Below are positions 49,667 to 64,000 of a DNA stretch of 64,000 nucleotides, piece by piece; the first letter of the stretch is position 1; each line of letters starts with the position of its first letter. The notes beneath the pieces are model-generated. The model ran no database searches, had not been told where the DNA came from, and saw only the letters and a list, made by a program, of their open reading frames with translations. The position numbers and the translations under genes are program-made. Source of the DNA: Pilatotrama ljubarskyi (taxonomy: Eukaryota; Basidiomycota; Agaricomycetes; Polyporales; Polyporaceae); NCBI GenBank assembly GCA_022385805.1, contig MU277719.1, forward strand, positions 62,001 to 126,000, in the 5' to 3' direction.

Positions 49667-50403
49667 TATGACACGTCGTGGCAGCTATCCCAGGTGCAGA
49701 TAGGCGTGGCAGAAGCAAGCAAGCAAGCCCGGACCGAGAGCGTATCGCAGAGCAATGAATGCAGAGACAAACGCAGGGCCAGTCCAAGACTTCAGCGGAG
49801 ATGTGGCGGCGGAAGCCAGATGGGTTTCGTCCGAGAGAACAGCGAGCAGGCGTTTATAAGAGAGGGAGGCGTCGACGCTGGCGGAGTACGACAAGATTAC
49901 ATACAAGGAGTGGCGAGGCAAGAGCAAGTCGGATTCGAGATAGAAGATCGGGGCAGCACGGGCGTGGTCGCCGAACACGTCCTGCGCCTTTCCGTCGCCA
50001 GATAGATGGCTATCGACAGCACTCGCAATGCCGCAGACGTTGTGCGATAAGCTCGCGAAGACGGAATCGCTCCGAGGAAGTCCAAGTGCAACCGCACTCG
50101 TCCGCCCCGCGCGCGAGGCGTCTCGCCGTCTGCACGTACGGATCCGGTGACGTACTTCCTTACAGCCGCCGCCCGCGCCAAGGACTTGCTTGTAGTAAGT
50201 ACTTGGGCTCACAGAGTAAGACTTCCAGCTAATGATACATGTATTTGTGCGATATCTGAACGTTGGAAATACACAGAATCCGGTATTGCGAGAGAGCAGC
50301 AGCTTTGTAGAGAATGTCCCAACATGCATGTACATTGATTGAAGGCATAAGTAGAACGGCAGATGGTGCAGCTCCGACTCCGAGTCGGCGCTCGGAGGAG
50401 TTC
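49667..50403. promoter_or_regulatory. SLT2 upstream region
   Basis: About 740 nt between the SLT2 start and the makorin 3' end. A four-unit AAGC tandem lies at 49713-49728, just upstream of SLT2. A 304-codon open frame on the minus strand (49685-50599) has no family resemblance and runs into the makorin gene in another frame. Confidence 0.35.
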
Positions 50404-52846
50404 TCAGTGACTGCTCGGGGCGAACACAACACGCCCTCGACCATCCGTGACGAACTCGGCCGGGCGCGGTAGCTCCTCGAGTGCACGACCGTCGCTCGCG
50501 CTCGCGCCCGCCACAGAAGGCATCGATCGCTGCCGGACGAGGTGCGGCAGACCCGCAGGCCTCTGCAGGGGAGACTCGTGCCGGGAGGAGCCGTTGCAAC
50601 TCTCCTCAGCGGTCAGCACGTCCGCGCTGGACTTCGCGTGAGGAAGGGCGAGCGCAGAGGACGAGGCCGCGCGTCCGCGCCGGCCCTCTCGTGCCCCTCG
50701 TGAGGACGCGGTACTGCTCCATACAACTCGACCACGGCCGTCCGTCATGAATGGGGGGTCGGCGTCCTGGACGGCTGTAGGGTCAAGTGCAGCGGTGGAG
50801 TTCACGGAAGGCGTCGCAGCGCGGTCAGACGTCCGATCTGACGATTCGTCGGATGTAGACGGAACGTCAGGCGAGGGGGAGACTAGAAGGAGGGACGAGA
50901 CGTCGATCGAGGAATGTGGCCGATCAGTAGTGCAGCCTGGGGGCCCCATCATCTCCGGGAATTGACGGAACAAATCGTCCATGGACATACTGCGTCCGGC
51001 CGAATATGTTCCCGTCGTGAGTCCAGAGTGGTGAGAGGAGAGGTCTTCCTCGACGTCAGACGGGTGGCTAGGGCCAGGAGGTAGGGGCCGCAGCCGGTCG
51101 AGGTGATACGAGGAGCCTGGAGCCCGACTCGACGATCTCGACGTGCTGAACCCCGATGAGGGAACAAACTCGGGGATAGTAGGGTCGAGAGTAGAGCTGG
51201 ACGAAGGCGGGTGTGCTGAAGCCGCAGTGCCATCGACTGTGGTGGTCCTGCCCCAAGGCACCTCCTCGTCAGCGGTGTCAGGAGCGATCACGACTTCTTC
51301 GGAGGGCCAATTCTCCCAAGCGCGAAGCATGCTCGCCCAAGGGTTGGCCATAGGATCAGCTTCCTCCGAGCGGTCGTGATCGACTGCTTGGGCTGAATCG
51401 GAAGCCTCGCCGTCCTCCTCCTCCTCCTCTGACCTAGCCTCGTCAGCGTTGTCCTCGCCATCCAGATCTTCATTGTCTTCGGCCTGTTCTGGGTGCAGCA
51501 CCGGTGGGAGCACAGCGGTACCAAGTTCGGCTGCGATGTCTTCGAAAAGCGCTCTATGCTACATGACGGATGCTCAGTGAAGGTACGATAAGCCCGCGGA
51601 ATTGAGAGTGAATTACCGTGTTTCGCGAACTGCCGAAGACTTGCGAGATCATGTTCAACATCATCGCGAATCCGTCCTCGCCATAGTCCTCCGTCCAATC
51701 GATCCCGAGGTCGTCTCGCAAGCGTCGAGAACGACCATGCTGCAGAGTTCAATGAGCTGAAGTAGGACTATCTATGCGGTTCGGCTCGTAACTAACCTCC
51801 ATGTAGTAAGCGGCGCCGTGCTCAAAGATGTAAGGAGTACCGTCTGCGTTCTCGTGCTTGTAGAAGCAATCCTTGCCGAACGGGCAGAAGCGCTTGCTTG
51901 GTCTAGAGTTCTCGAAGTACCTAGAGAAGATCAGAGGACGATAAATGGGCGTTCATACAATCCTGCTCCGCGGATCACTTACTTGCACTTGACTCGCGCC
52001 ATGCTAGCCTTGTACCTTTCGATAGCCTCGGCCTTCATAGGGTGCCCTTCGGGGTAGAAGAAGGCGGAAGGCGTCACGAAGCGCGATGATGTGCGACACA
52101 TCGGGCATGTCTTTGTTGTACCAGCTTGGATCATGTCCTCTGACTTGCCTTGACTCCCGCGCCAGTTCTTGATACACTACAGACCCAGAGAGGTTGATTC
52201 AGCAGGTTTGATTGGACAAGACAGGTGGAACACATACCGCAAGGCAGAACACATGGCTGCATCCCACTATGCCGATTGTGTCAGCAATGCTCTACTGAAT
52301 AACCGTAGTATGGAATCTAGGATGGGAGCCCAGGGGCTGCACCCTTATAAGAACATGTCAGGGCATGGTGTACCCCGACTCAAAACTGTCGAGCGTATAC
52401 AGTCAACCATGCTCTCGTAGAACTCACCGAGTAATCCGAACGTGGCAGGCTTGTCGTAACAGATAGAACATAGGAACTCCTCTTCCTCTTCTGACTGAGA
52501 AGCGACCGCCTTGCTCGTGGACGCCACCTTGCTCGGGTCCGCGTGTACGAACCAGCACCTCTCTCCCCACTTGCAGAAGCCTGCCGCGTAGAATCTGCAG
52601 ACCTTGCTCTTGTCGAAGGGGGTCAGGCGCTCCGCCTCGCCATGCAGGAACTTGCAGCGATCGCCGGCGTAACAGCCGCGGTCCGTATCGCTTCATGGAA
52701 CATCCTATCAGTATGAAGACCACATGGCGGTGGCATGGCTCGTAGACTCACTAGTACTTGCAGATCCCGCGTGGTTTAGACGTTACAGGCCGATCCGTGG
52801 GTAAGGCATGACGCGCCGCAGACGGACTTGCTGGATGTCCAGACAT
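50404..52846 (-). CDS. Makorin-type CCCH-RING E3 ubiquitin ligase
   Basis: Exons splice to the makorin order of domains. The start is MSGHPASPSAARHALPTDRP. Two CCCH fingers follow (CKYYDTDRGCYAGDRCKFLH and CRFYAAGFCKWGERCWFVH). The RING comes next (FLCSICYDKPATFGLL, then VGCSHVFCLACIKNWRG and KTCPMCRTSSRFVTPSAFF), then a third finger directly after it (CKYFENSRPSKRFCPFGKDC, ending FYKH). This RING-CCCH pairing is diagnostic of makorins, RNA-binding ubiquitin ligases acting on RNA-protein complexes. A long, acidic, Ser-rich tail follows. It contains two copies of TDGRGRVV, one at the very C-terminus. The tail is longer than in animal makorins. The start was selected because the first finger begins only 28 residues later. 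Confidence 0.88.
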
Positions 52847-53183
52847 AGAGAGCGGCCAGAGGCAGATGTACTAGTACGCAAGGGGAGACAAGCCGCAGCG
52901 CGCAGTCGAGAGGAGATCAGAGAGTTGTATATCGCAGGCGACGGAGAAGGTCTTCAAGTTCTGGCCTGCGGCAGCTGCTGCAGCGACCCCAGTCAGCAGG
53001 AGTAATGTCCAAGTCGTGTAGGCGCCCATGACCATTGTGATTGTCCCTGTAACCTAGACTTACGTAATCGATCATGCTTGCCCCGGACCGTTCGCCGTTC
53101 GCTGCGGTGACCGACTGACCGTGCAACACAGAACAGGTGCACCGTCTTGTCGTCGACCAGCGCGGCTCTCTCGAATCGCGACC
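52847..53183. promoter_or_regulatory. Divergent intergenic region, makorin and ADA1
   Basis: 337 nt shared by two 5' ends. No TATA box or further gene was recognised. Confidence 0.3.
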
Positions 53184-54290
53184 ATGTCGCTATCATCTAC
53201 AACGACCATCAAAAACCAGCTGAACAATGCGCTAGGTCCGAAGGCGCCGCTGTACTTCAATGTTCTGAAGGAGTATCTCTCCGGTCACATCTCGCGAACC
53301 GAGTACGACGCACAAGTCAAGACATATCTCGACAGCGTCCCGCTCGGTACAACGTTCCTGGTTACATGCAAACCGTTGACTAACACGACTCTCTAGTGCA
53401 ACTGCATAATACCCTGATCGTGTCCCTCTTTGATACCTCCGCCCACCTCGCCCCGCCGACTCCGCCACCCGATGTACCCAAAGCTCCTCCCCGCAAGCGT
53501 CGCCGTACGTTGCCGTACCAGGGCCCGGACGCGCTGGATGATGGGTCACTCAGGTCTACAAGACTCAAGAAATGGACCGTTGGCCTAGGACGGCGCGAGA
53601 GGGAACGCATACGCGCGTTGGAGACGGTGGCTCTGAACGAGCCACTTGTACCGCGGCCATATACGGACGAGATCGCGGCGGAGCGGGGCGTCGACCTCAT
53701 ACCTGAGCGCGGAGGTGCGTTTCCTGTGCCATGGTGCTGTCTCTATGCTGAATTCGTGGGTTAGAATCCCCCGGAAGCAGGCTACCATTGCACTTGGCCT
53801 CCGAGACTCGTGCCCCAACCCTGCAGCACATCTCAGACCGCATAAACCTGATTTCTGCACAACACAACTTGGGCGCTCCTCCCAGAGAAGTAGCATCCCT
53901 CATGATGCTGGCTGTCGAGGTGAGACTGCAACGCAGTGCATTCTAGCTGCATCGAACTTACGTTCGCCGCAGGCCAAGCTGAAGCAGCTCATCACACAAG
54001 CGCTCTCACTCACGTCCACTTCACATGCCATCACGTCTATCAGAGCGGCAGAGCCACACTCACATAGCTACGTCCTCCCTGCGTCTTCCTTCGACAGCCT
54101 CTTCACTGTGTCTCCCGCTGTGCTGCCAAACAAGTCCGCGGCAGCGATGCGTCTAGCGATCGGCGAGAACGACGCCACAGAAGACGATGTTGTCCTGAAG
54201 AACAAGGACATGACGGACCGGCGCTGGCAGCTCTTCGCCTTGCTGGGGGAGCGGAGCACGGTCAAGGAAGCTCTGCGGACATTGCACTAG
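53184..54290 (+). CDS. HFI1: SAGA complex core subunit Ada1/Hfi1
   Basis: Four exons join the SAGA-Tad1 family protein. The N-terminal helix region is MSLSSTTTIKNQLNNALGPK with APLYFNVLKEYLSGHISRTE, the Ada1-type domain. A basic stretch (PPRKRRRTLPYQGP) follows, then LKKWTVGLGRRERERIRALE. The histone-fold-like part is LPLHLASETRAPTLQHISDR with INLISAQHNLGAPPREVASL. The C-terminus is DMTDRRWQLFALLGERSTVK. Ada1 pairs with Taf12 in the SAGA core and supports coactivator integrity. The start fits an ACC-ATG context. It is the second SAGA subunit in the window. Confidence 0.87.
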
Positions 54291-54691
54291 TGCTTTCTGC
54301 TTTCTTTCCAGATCTTACTCGGAGCGAACATCCATCCATACTGCTCTGTATTCCACGATACCCTTGCGCCTCACTGAGCTTGTTGTACCCGTTTATAGAG
54401 TGCTGGTCTTGGGACCTTGTATGTTACGTTGTCGTTCTCAGCGGTCGCTGAACCTACCGCTGCTCTGGTGAGATATGGAGGAGGACGGCGGGCTCGGCCC
54501 GCCATCGTCATCGATCTGGCCGTGCATGATTTCCCCGACCGTCGTCCACTTGACGTTCGCGATCACTCAGCATGCAGTAGCGTGCCGAGCTATATAAGGT
54601 GTACCTGCACTGAAGGCGGTTCAGCTGCTTCCCACAGCGTTCACACCAAGGCTCCTCAGGCGCAGCAGTGCAGAAAAGCTTGTACTGAGAG
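54291..54691. promoter_or_regulatory. ADA1-oxidoreductase intergenic region
   Basis: About 400 nt between tandem genes, containing the downstream gene's TATA box. No coding sequence was recognised. Confidence 0.35.
54591..54597 (+). promoter_or_regulatory. TATA box of the dihydrodiol-dehydrogenase-like gene
   Basis: TATATAA lies 101 nt upstream of the ATG at 54692. A strong TATA box in a window mostly lacking them suggests regulated expression, as for a catabolic enzyme. Confidence 0.6.
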
Positions 54692-56273
54692 ATGGCAGCT
54701 AACCAACCGTACGTCGTGAGATGGGGTATCATCTCAACCGGCTGGATCGCCCAGCAGTTCGTCAAGGTGGGTGTTAAATTCAGGGAGGAAGCAATGGTGT
54801 ATGGATCATCGGCTGACTTACAATGTCAGGACATCCTGGAGGATCCTGCCACGTACGTCCTATAGATGAATCCTCATGGGGTTGGTTGCGCTGAACCCGT
54901 TCTCGCAGACGTAACGCTACAGACGTCTCGCATCGAGTCGTCGCCGTGGGCTCGCGCAGCGTCGAGAGCGCACAAAAGTTCATCTCTACGTACGCTCCCA
55001 AGGAGGAGAACGTCACGGCGTACGGCACCTACGCCGACGTGTATGCTGATCCCGTGAGCATTCCGGCTGAGTGGCACATATGCTATGTCTAAGTACTTCC
55101 TCGCGCGCAGAACGTGGACGCCATCTACATTGGTACGCTGCGTTCTTCGTGGATTTTTTGTGGGTGGGTGACCGAGTGGTCTGTTGACCTATAGGCACTC
55201 CGCACACGATGCACTACGAGAACGCGCTCGACGCGCTGAACGCCGGGAAGCACGTCCTGTGCGAGAAGGCGACCACGTCCAATGCGGCAGAGCTCAAGGC
55301 GCTGTTGAAGCTCGCGAAGGAGAAGAAGCTCTTCTTCATGGAGGCGCTGTGGACGCGCTTCCACCCGCTCACCCTGGAGCTGAAGAGGATCGCGGAAGAG
55401 GGCACGCTCGGGGACCCCATTGTCATGCATGCGGACTTGTCGGCGGACTTCCACATCGAGAGTGAGTGTACGATGTAGGTGTTGGGAGGTGTAGCTGATC
55501 GGAGTGATTGCCTGCGCAGATCTGCCTCTCACTCACCGAATCCTCGACCCTAAGCTCGGAGGAGGTGCGCTGCTGGACCTGTGAGTGCTAATCTACAGCG
55601 TCCCCAAGGACAGTCCCAACTGACGTATCGTGCAGTGGCCCGTACCCGTTGTTCTGGGTAAGTTCCCCAGGATATGATTTTGCTAACTGCATCGGCTCAC
55701 CGCATGGTGAAGGCCATGCTCACACTCTACGAGCACCCCTCCAACAAGAACGCCCGCCCCACGAGCGTCGTCGGCTCTATGGTCAAGACGCCCCTCACCG
55801 GGGTCGACGCCAGCACCAGCTTCACCGTCAACTTCACCACGCACCTGCAGGCGCAGGCCGTGCTTAGCTGCAGCACCGTCGCGCCCACCGCGCACTTTGG
55901 CGCGACCATCCGCTACCGGAATGGCAACATCCTCGTGAAGCCGCCGATCTTCCGCTCCCCGGCGTTCACGGTGCAGCACTTTGACAAGCCCGGAGGGGAG
56001 GTCGTCAGGGAGGAGACGAAGACGTTCAAGTATGTGGGAGGGGGGTGGCACTTTGAGGCGGACGAGGTCGCGAGGTGCCTCCGCGACGGCAAGCTTGAGA
56101 GCGACCTGTGGGGACACGAGAAGAGCATCATTGTCATGGAGATCTTCGATGAGGTGAGTTCCGGTGAGGACGTCGAGACGGGCGGACGCACACTCAAACT
56201 TCTGCATTAGGTCCGTCGGCAGGGCAAGTACGTGCTCCCAGAAGGTGTCGAGAAGATTGACAGGGTGCAGTAA
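54692..56273 (+). CDS. Gfo/Idh/MocA oxidoreductase, dihydrodiol/D-xylose dehydrogenase-like
   Basis: The N-terminal Rossmann segment is RWGIISTGWIAQQFVK (GxxxxG-type NADP site), followed by RVVAVGSRSVESAQKF, AIYIGTPHTMHYENALDALN and GKHVLCEKATTSN. The Lys of CEK is the usual catalytic residue. EALWTRFHPLTLELKRI and LLDLGPYPLFW match the dimeric dihydrodiol dehydrogenase group, whose fungal members oxidise D-xylose or related sugars. The C-terminal part is the substrate-binding sheet, ending EGVEKIDRVQ. The gene is split by at least seven short introns, with exons of about 23, 22 and 22 nt. The exact substrate cannot be inferred. Confidence 0.88.
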
Positions 56274-56651
56274 GAGGTGCAATGTCATACTTGCGGAAAG
56301 GAGAAGTGCATGAACGGTGTACGATGAGACGATGCAATCTATCCACCAAAATTTGCGATGATGAGCGCTATTTCCTTGTGAGCAAATACTGCAGTATCTC
56401 AATGTCAACACTGCGTTTCGAGCAATCTCGACGATTCATGAACTTACCTAGCCACTCGACACCCATAAGCGAGGCACGAAGAAGACAACAAAGCAATGTT
56501 CATTATGCAAGGTATCGTGTAAAGCAGCAGATCCCGCCACCGTCTGTCTATATCACCATCTATCCACCATTATGCACGATCAACGGCTCCGTTCGCACGC
56601 CACGCTCAACGCAGCTGCCCATGTATCTACCCGTCGCAAGAGACCAGCTGC
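56274..56651. other. Convergent intergenic region, no gene seen
   Basis: About 380 nt of AT-richer sequence between two converging genes. It is likely 3' UTRs only. Confidence 0.45.
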
Positions 56652-59336
56652 TCAGAACCTGTCTCCACCCTGCCGCAAACTGCGCGTGGGCGACCTCGCA
56701 TACGCATCCGCATCCAAGTACCCCGCATTGCCCAGCGTATCCCTCGTCCCTTGCCTGCTGCGCGCAGGCGAGCGCACCGAGCGCGGAGACGGTGGCGCGT
56801 CCAAATGGGGCGCCTGCCCCGAGAGGTGCGCGGCGGCGCCGCGGGGGAGGATGATGGGCTGGATGGGCTCGGTGTAGCGCACGTCGAGCTCCTCGAGGAC
56901 GGCCTTGAGGTTGCGCATGAAGTCGGTGCGACGCTGCCAGCGGCCACCCCAGTCCTGCCAGTTCGGGCGGTGCTCCATCGCGATGATGAGGTGGATCGCG
57001 TTCTGGTACTCCATCTTGTCGATGTTGACGAGCACGCCGGACCACTCGCGGCTGTTCGCGGCGACGTAGGCTTGCAGGCGCAGGCGGAGCTGCTCGATCA
57101 CGTCGAGCGGCGTGTCGTATGAGACCATGAGGTTCGTGGTCTCCCACATGGAGCTGCTGCGCCGGAGATTGTGGACGAGCTTGGAGCTTGCCAGAAGGGA
57201 GTTGGGTGCGATGATCTCCATGCCATCTACTCGGCGGAAGGTCGTCGAGAACAGACCGAACTCGCGCACAAAGAGCGGCTAGAGATACTGTCAGTCGGTG
57301 AACCCTTGTCACATTGTGTGGACGACGTACCTGGTCATCAATGAGAACTAGATCCCCTACGTCGAACACATGTGTCGAGAAGATGAAGATGAGCTGCACG
57401 CCCAGTATCTAGTCAGCCTCCATCGAGTTACACGACCACATATAACATACCGATTCGAATAGCGTCTGCGCCGAGTGTCCGAAGATGAACGAGAAACCGA
57501 CGATGATAGTCGCGAGCGGGACGAGCGACGCGATGGTGTTGTTGCGGTTGAAGATGAGCAAGCAGATGAATATGAAGATCATGAGCACGACAGAGAGCAT
57601 CACAAAATCGAGCTTCGCTACGGCGGAGCCGACATCCTGCAGGAAGCGGCCGTCAGAGAAGGTGGCTAGGAATAGAGACACAAAAGGAGCTTGCCTTCAA
57701 ACTAGCAGTCAGAGCCTTTCGTTCACGGTATATGCGGCGCACGGCTTCGCGCATCTCGCGCTTGGAGATGTCGCCGTTGCCATCCTTGTCGAAGAGCGCG
57801 AACGCAGCATGCTATCCACGCGACGTCAGCGCTGCAACCTAGTCTGCGGCGTAGGCAAGGTACTCACTGCATCCGCCACGTTAGGGAAGTACGGATAGAA
57901 GTCTAAGTTGCAAGCTCAGCGCTCGGCACCCACACCACGCACCCCCACGACTCGACTCACCTTCGACGACCAGATGCTGCCTCGGCGGATGCACGTCGCT
58001 CAGCGCGCTGAACAACTTACGCGCGAGCTTCCCCGCACTCGCCAGGCTCCCGTACTGATTCTGCGTGACCTGCTCGAGCGCGCCGCCGAGCTGGTCCACG
58101 ATCACCGCCGCGACGACGTTCCGCCGCTGGCGCTTATGGCCCCGCTTCATCTCCTTCTTCTCCTTCAGCGGCGACGGCGACGACGTGCCCGACGCCGTGG
58201 TGCTCGTCCCGCCTCCCCGCCCGCTCCCGCTGCCGTTCCTGCTGTCGTGGAGCTTCTCGCCGCGCTCGGGCGAGTTCGCGCGACTCCCGGGACGGCTCCG
58301 CAGGCCGACCATGCCGAGCATGTCCATGCTCGAGCCGCGCGAGCGGTGGCCGCGCTTGCCCGAGTTGTACGGCGAGCGTTTGGGCGCGGGCTGCGCGTTA
58401 GACAAGCGGTCGAGCGCGCGCAGGCCGAGCTGGTTCTCTGCGATGCGGTCCGCGAGGGCCTTCCGGTGGAAGTTGATCGCGACGTAGCGCAGGAAGGCCT
58501 TCTCCGCGAGCAGGAGCAGGCCGCCTGAGAAGAGCGCCTGCGGTGAGGCGAGGTTCGCTCAGGCTATCTAAGACACGGGCGGGAAAGATGGGGGACGCAC
58601 CTGCATTACGCGGTTGATGATCACCCAGTACGACCCTGGGGGCTTGTACGTTGCCCGGATGAGCGAGAGGGCTATCCACATCCACGCGATATCGAGCGCG
58701 AGCTTGAGCCAGCCGCGCACGGCGGCAATGAGCTGATCTGCCTGTCAGACGTCGTCCATCCTAGAGAGGAGAAACGCGCACCTCGATAGAAACCCTCGCC
58801 CGCTCAACCTTGTAGTTCGTCAAACGCAGCAAGAACAAGACCAGATGCGGGATAGCATCGACCACGATGTAGGTCGCGACGCCGGCAGCCCAGGAGACGG
58901 CGAGCCATAGTGACCACGCGTGGACCTGCGCCTTGACTATGCTGGTGTTGAAGCGGAGGTTGACGACGAGCAGAGGTGTTATGAGGATCCCTGCGCCAAT
59001 GGCGCCGATGAGGATGACGCGGAAGAGTTTTGGCAGCTTGAGGAACAGACGGTAGAGGGCGTAGCCACGTTTGGCCTTGATCGAGGCGGCGATGTGCTGG
59101 GACTTGGCGTCGTCCTCCGCCTCCCAGTCGAACTCGTCGTCGGACTCGGTGACGGTGGACTCTGAGGAGCTGGAGTGGCCATCTTCCGGGGGCTTTGCTA
59201 GCTCGTCACGGTCGACATCCTGGGTGGGCGGGTGCACGATCTCGGGGACTATCCTCTCGTGAAACGGTCGTGGGTCATCTCGCTGGTTGATGATGGTGAG
59301 GTCGATGTTCTCTTCCTTGTCTCGCGTGCTGGGCAT
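56652..59336 (-). CDS. Mechanosensitive MscS-family ion channel with EF-hand (Msy type)
   Basis: Several exons. An acidic, Ser-rich N-terminus is followed by membrane segments (FRVILIGAIGAGILITPLLV, AWSLWLAVSWAAGVATYIVV and others). A disordered cytosolic insert comes next (RSRPGSRANSPERGEK). One EF-hand follows (DKDGNGDISKREM). The pore and beta-domain are last: FVMLSVVLMIFIFICLLIF, SLVPLATIIVGFSFIFGHSA, STHVFDVGDLVLIDDQ, GLFSTTFRRVDGMEIIAPNS. The order TM-EF-hand-MscS is that of fungal Msy1/Msy2, ER channels controlling calcium after hypo-osmotic shock. The start at MPSTRD was preferred; an in-frame ATG at 59507 would add 57 residues. Confidence 0.92.
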
Positions 59337-60062
59337 GGGTAGGTCGTAGCGGGGGTCTAAGGAGCGTGGTGTGCGTACGGAGAGAAGAAGAGACGAGAGT
59401 CGGCGGCGGATGGCCTGGCTCGAGGCTGTTCTGTGCGGGCGTGGGCGGGAGAGCGCGGTGTGTTGCTGGAGCGATCGCCAAGGCAGGCGACGAAGTTTGT
59501 CGAACAAGCGGATGTGCGCCCTCGATTATTCCCCACAATTAATTTGGAAGCTGCGCGCGCATGTTTTCGCTCTCGCCAGCACTTCCTCCGCCGAATAATA
59601 ATATGGACCCCCGTTCCTGCACACAACACTTCTCCCGCATCCAGTGGCGCTCCCTCTCTTTCTCACGTAAAGCCTCCTGTCTGCACTCACACAATATGTC
59701 GGCATCAAGACGCTGATCCTGCGGCCCTCAACGCACTCGACTTCGACAACAACAACCTGAGCGAGGCAGAGATGATGGATACCAGACACACTCCGGCTTT
59801 CCGCAACCGCCCAACATTTTCCTCCGGGTGATGTCATCGCTTCCTGTTTGGGCTGTCCGCTCTGCGTCCGCACCCTCGGGTCCCCGTTGCTGCGCGTCTC
59901 AAAATCATTCTGCAGCCTGCAGGACGCCCACTCCATTGCAGACAAACGGCTTCCGCTCTGCAGCGCTCCATGCACCGCTCTACTGAACGCCGAAATTCGG
60001 GTGTCGATTCTCCAAGCATTACTGTACTCTAACTACGAGAGATCCCATGGTTGTTTCCATCC
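59337..60062. other. Intergenic region upstream of the MscS gene, no gene seen
   Basis: About 725 nt between tandem minus-strand genes. Short open frames on both strands show no family resemblance or splice-joined continuation. Confidence 0.45.

Positions 60063-64000
<3,938 letters not shown>

Noticed and set aside
49685..50599. 304-codon minus-strand open frame between SLT2 and the makorin gene
   Set aside because: It overlaps the makorin 3' coding end in another frame and has no recognisable domain or codon pattern. It is probably chance.
50447..50965. Plus-strand open frames opposite the makorin tail
   Set aside because: They are antisense shadows of the tail coding sequence. The minus strand has the makorin domains in series.

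Overview
The window looks like a gene-dense piece of a basidiomycete (mushroom-forming, Agaricomycotina-type) nuclear genome. The signs are GC-rich coding sequence, about 23 genes in 64 kb, and many short introns (about 47-65 nt) with CTGAC/CTAAC-like branch points. The gene families also fit: an F-box/LRR protein, a NIM1/Gin4-type kinase, a Slt2 MAP kinase and SAGA subunits. I see no rRNA, tRNA, CRISPR array, transposon or viral remnant. A polypore is plausible, but that is inference only.

Layout, left to right. 0-3 kb: a 3'-truncated F-box/LRR gene (-) with an apparent one-base frameshift, a DOPA 4,5-dioxygenase-family gene (-), and a tiny three-exon MZT1/MOZART1 gene (+). 3-14 kb: splicing factor SF3B1 (+), AP-1 gamma-adaptin (-) and an atypical forkhead factor (+). 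14-30 kb: DNA ligase IV (-), mRNA-decay factor PAT1 (+), a multi-domain glycosyltransferase-like membrane protein (-), ribosome-associated TMA16 (+) and a Gin4/Hsl1-type kinase (-). 30-41 kb: an RBR ubiquitin ligase with CCCH zinc fingers and RRM-like segments (+), glycogen debranching enzyme (-) and SAGA subunit Sgf73/ATXN7 (+). 41-50 kb: a 2OG-Fe(II) oxygenase (-), proteasome chaperone PAAF1/Rpn14 (-), Fe-S assembly factor Nbp35 (+) and the cell-wall-integrity MAP kinase Slt2 (-). 50-64 kb: a makorin-type RNA-binding RING ligase (-), SAGA subunit Ada1/Hfi1 (+), a dihydrodiol/xylose dehydrogenase-like oxidoreductase (+), an EF-hand MscS channel (-) and the C-terminal half of an ABCC/MRP transporter (-), which runs off the right edge.

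Most genes are single-copy housekeeping functions in alternating orientation, with short shared 5' or 3' intergenic regions. They do not form an operon-like cluster. Two loose themes are two SAGA subunits 13 kb apart, and two RNA-binding CCCH ubiquitin ligases 17 kb apart.

The most striking structure is in gene architecture. Hand-splicing the Slt2 MAP kinase against its conserved family sequence requires exons of 16, 10, 17 and 5 nt. The 14-exon model closes perfectly in frame at 691 aa. One of its introns, and one each in the DOPA-dioxygenase-like and AP-1 gamma genes, must use a GC donor. All exon models were made by eye from splice signals and family conservation. Where I give exact exon borders I checked reading-frame phase; others are approximate.
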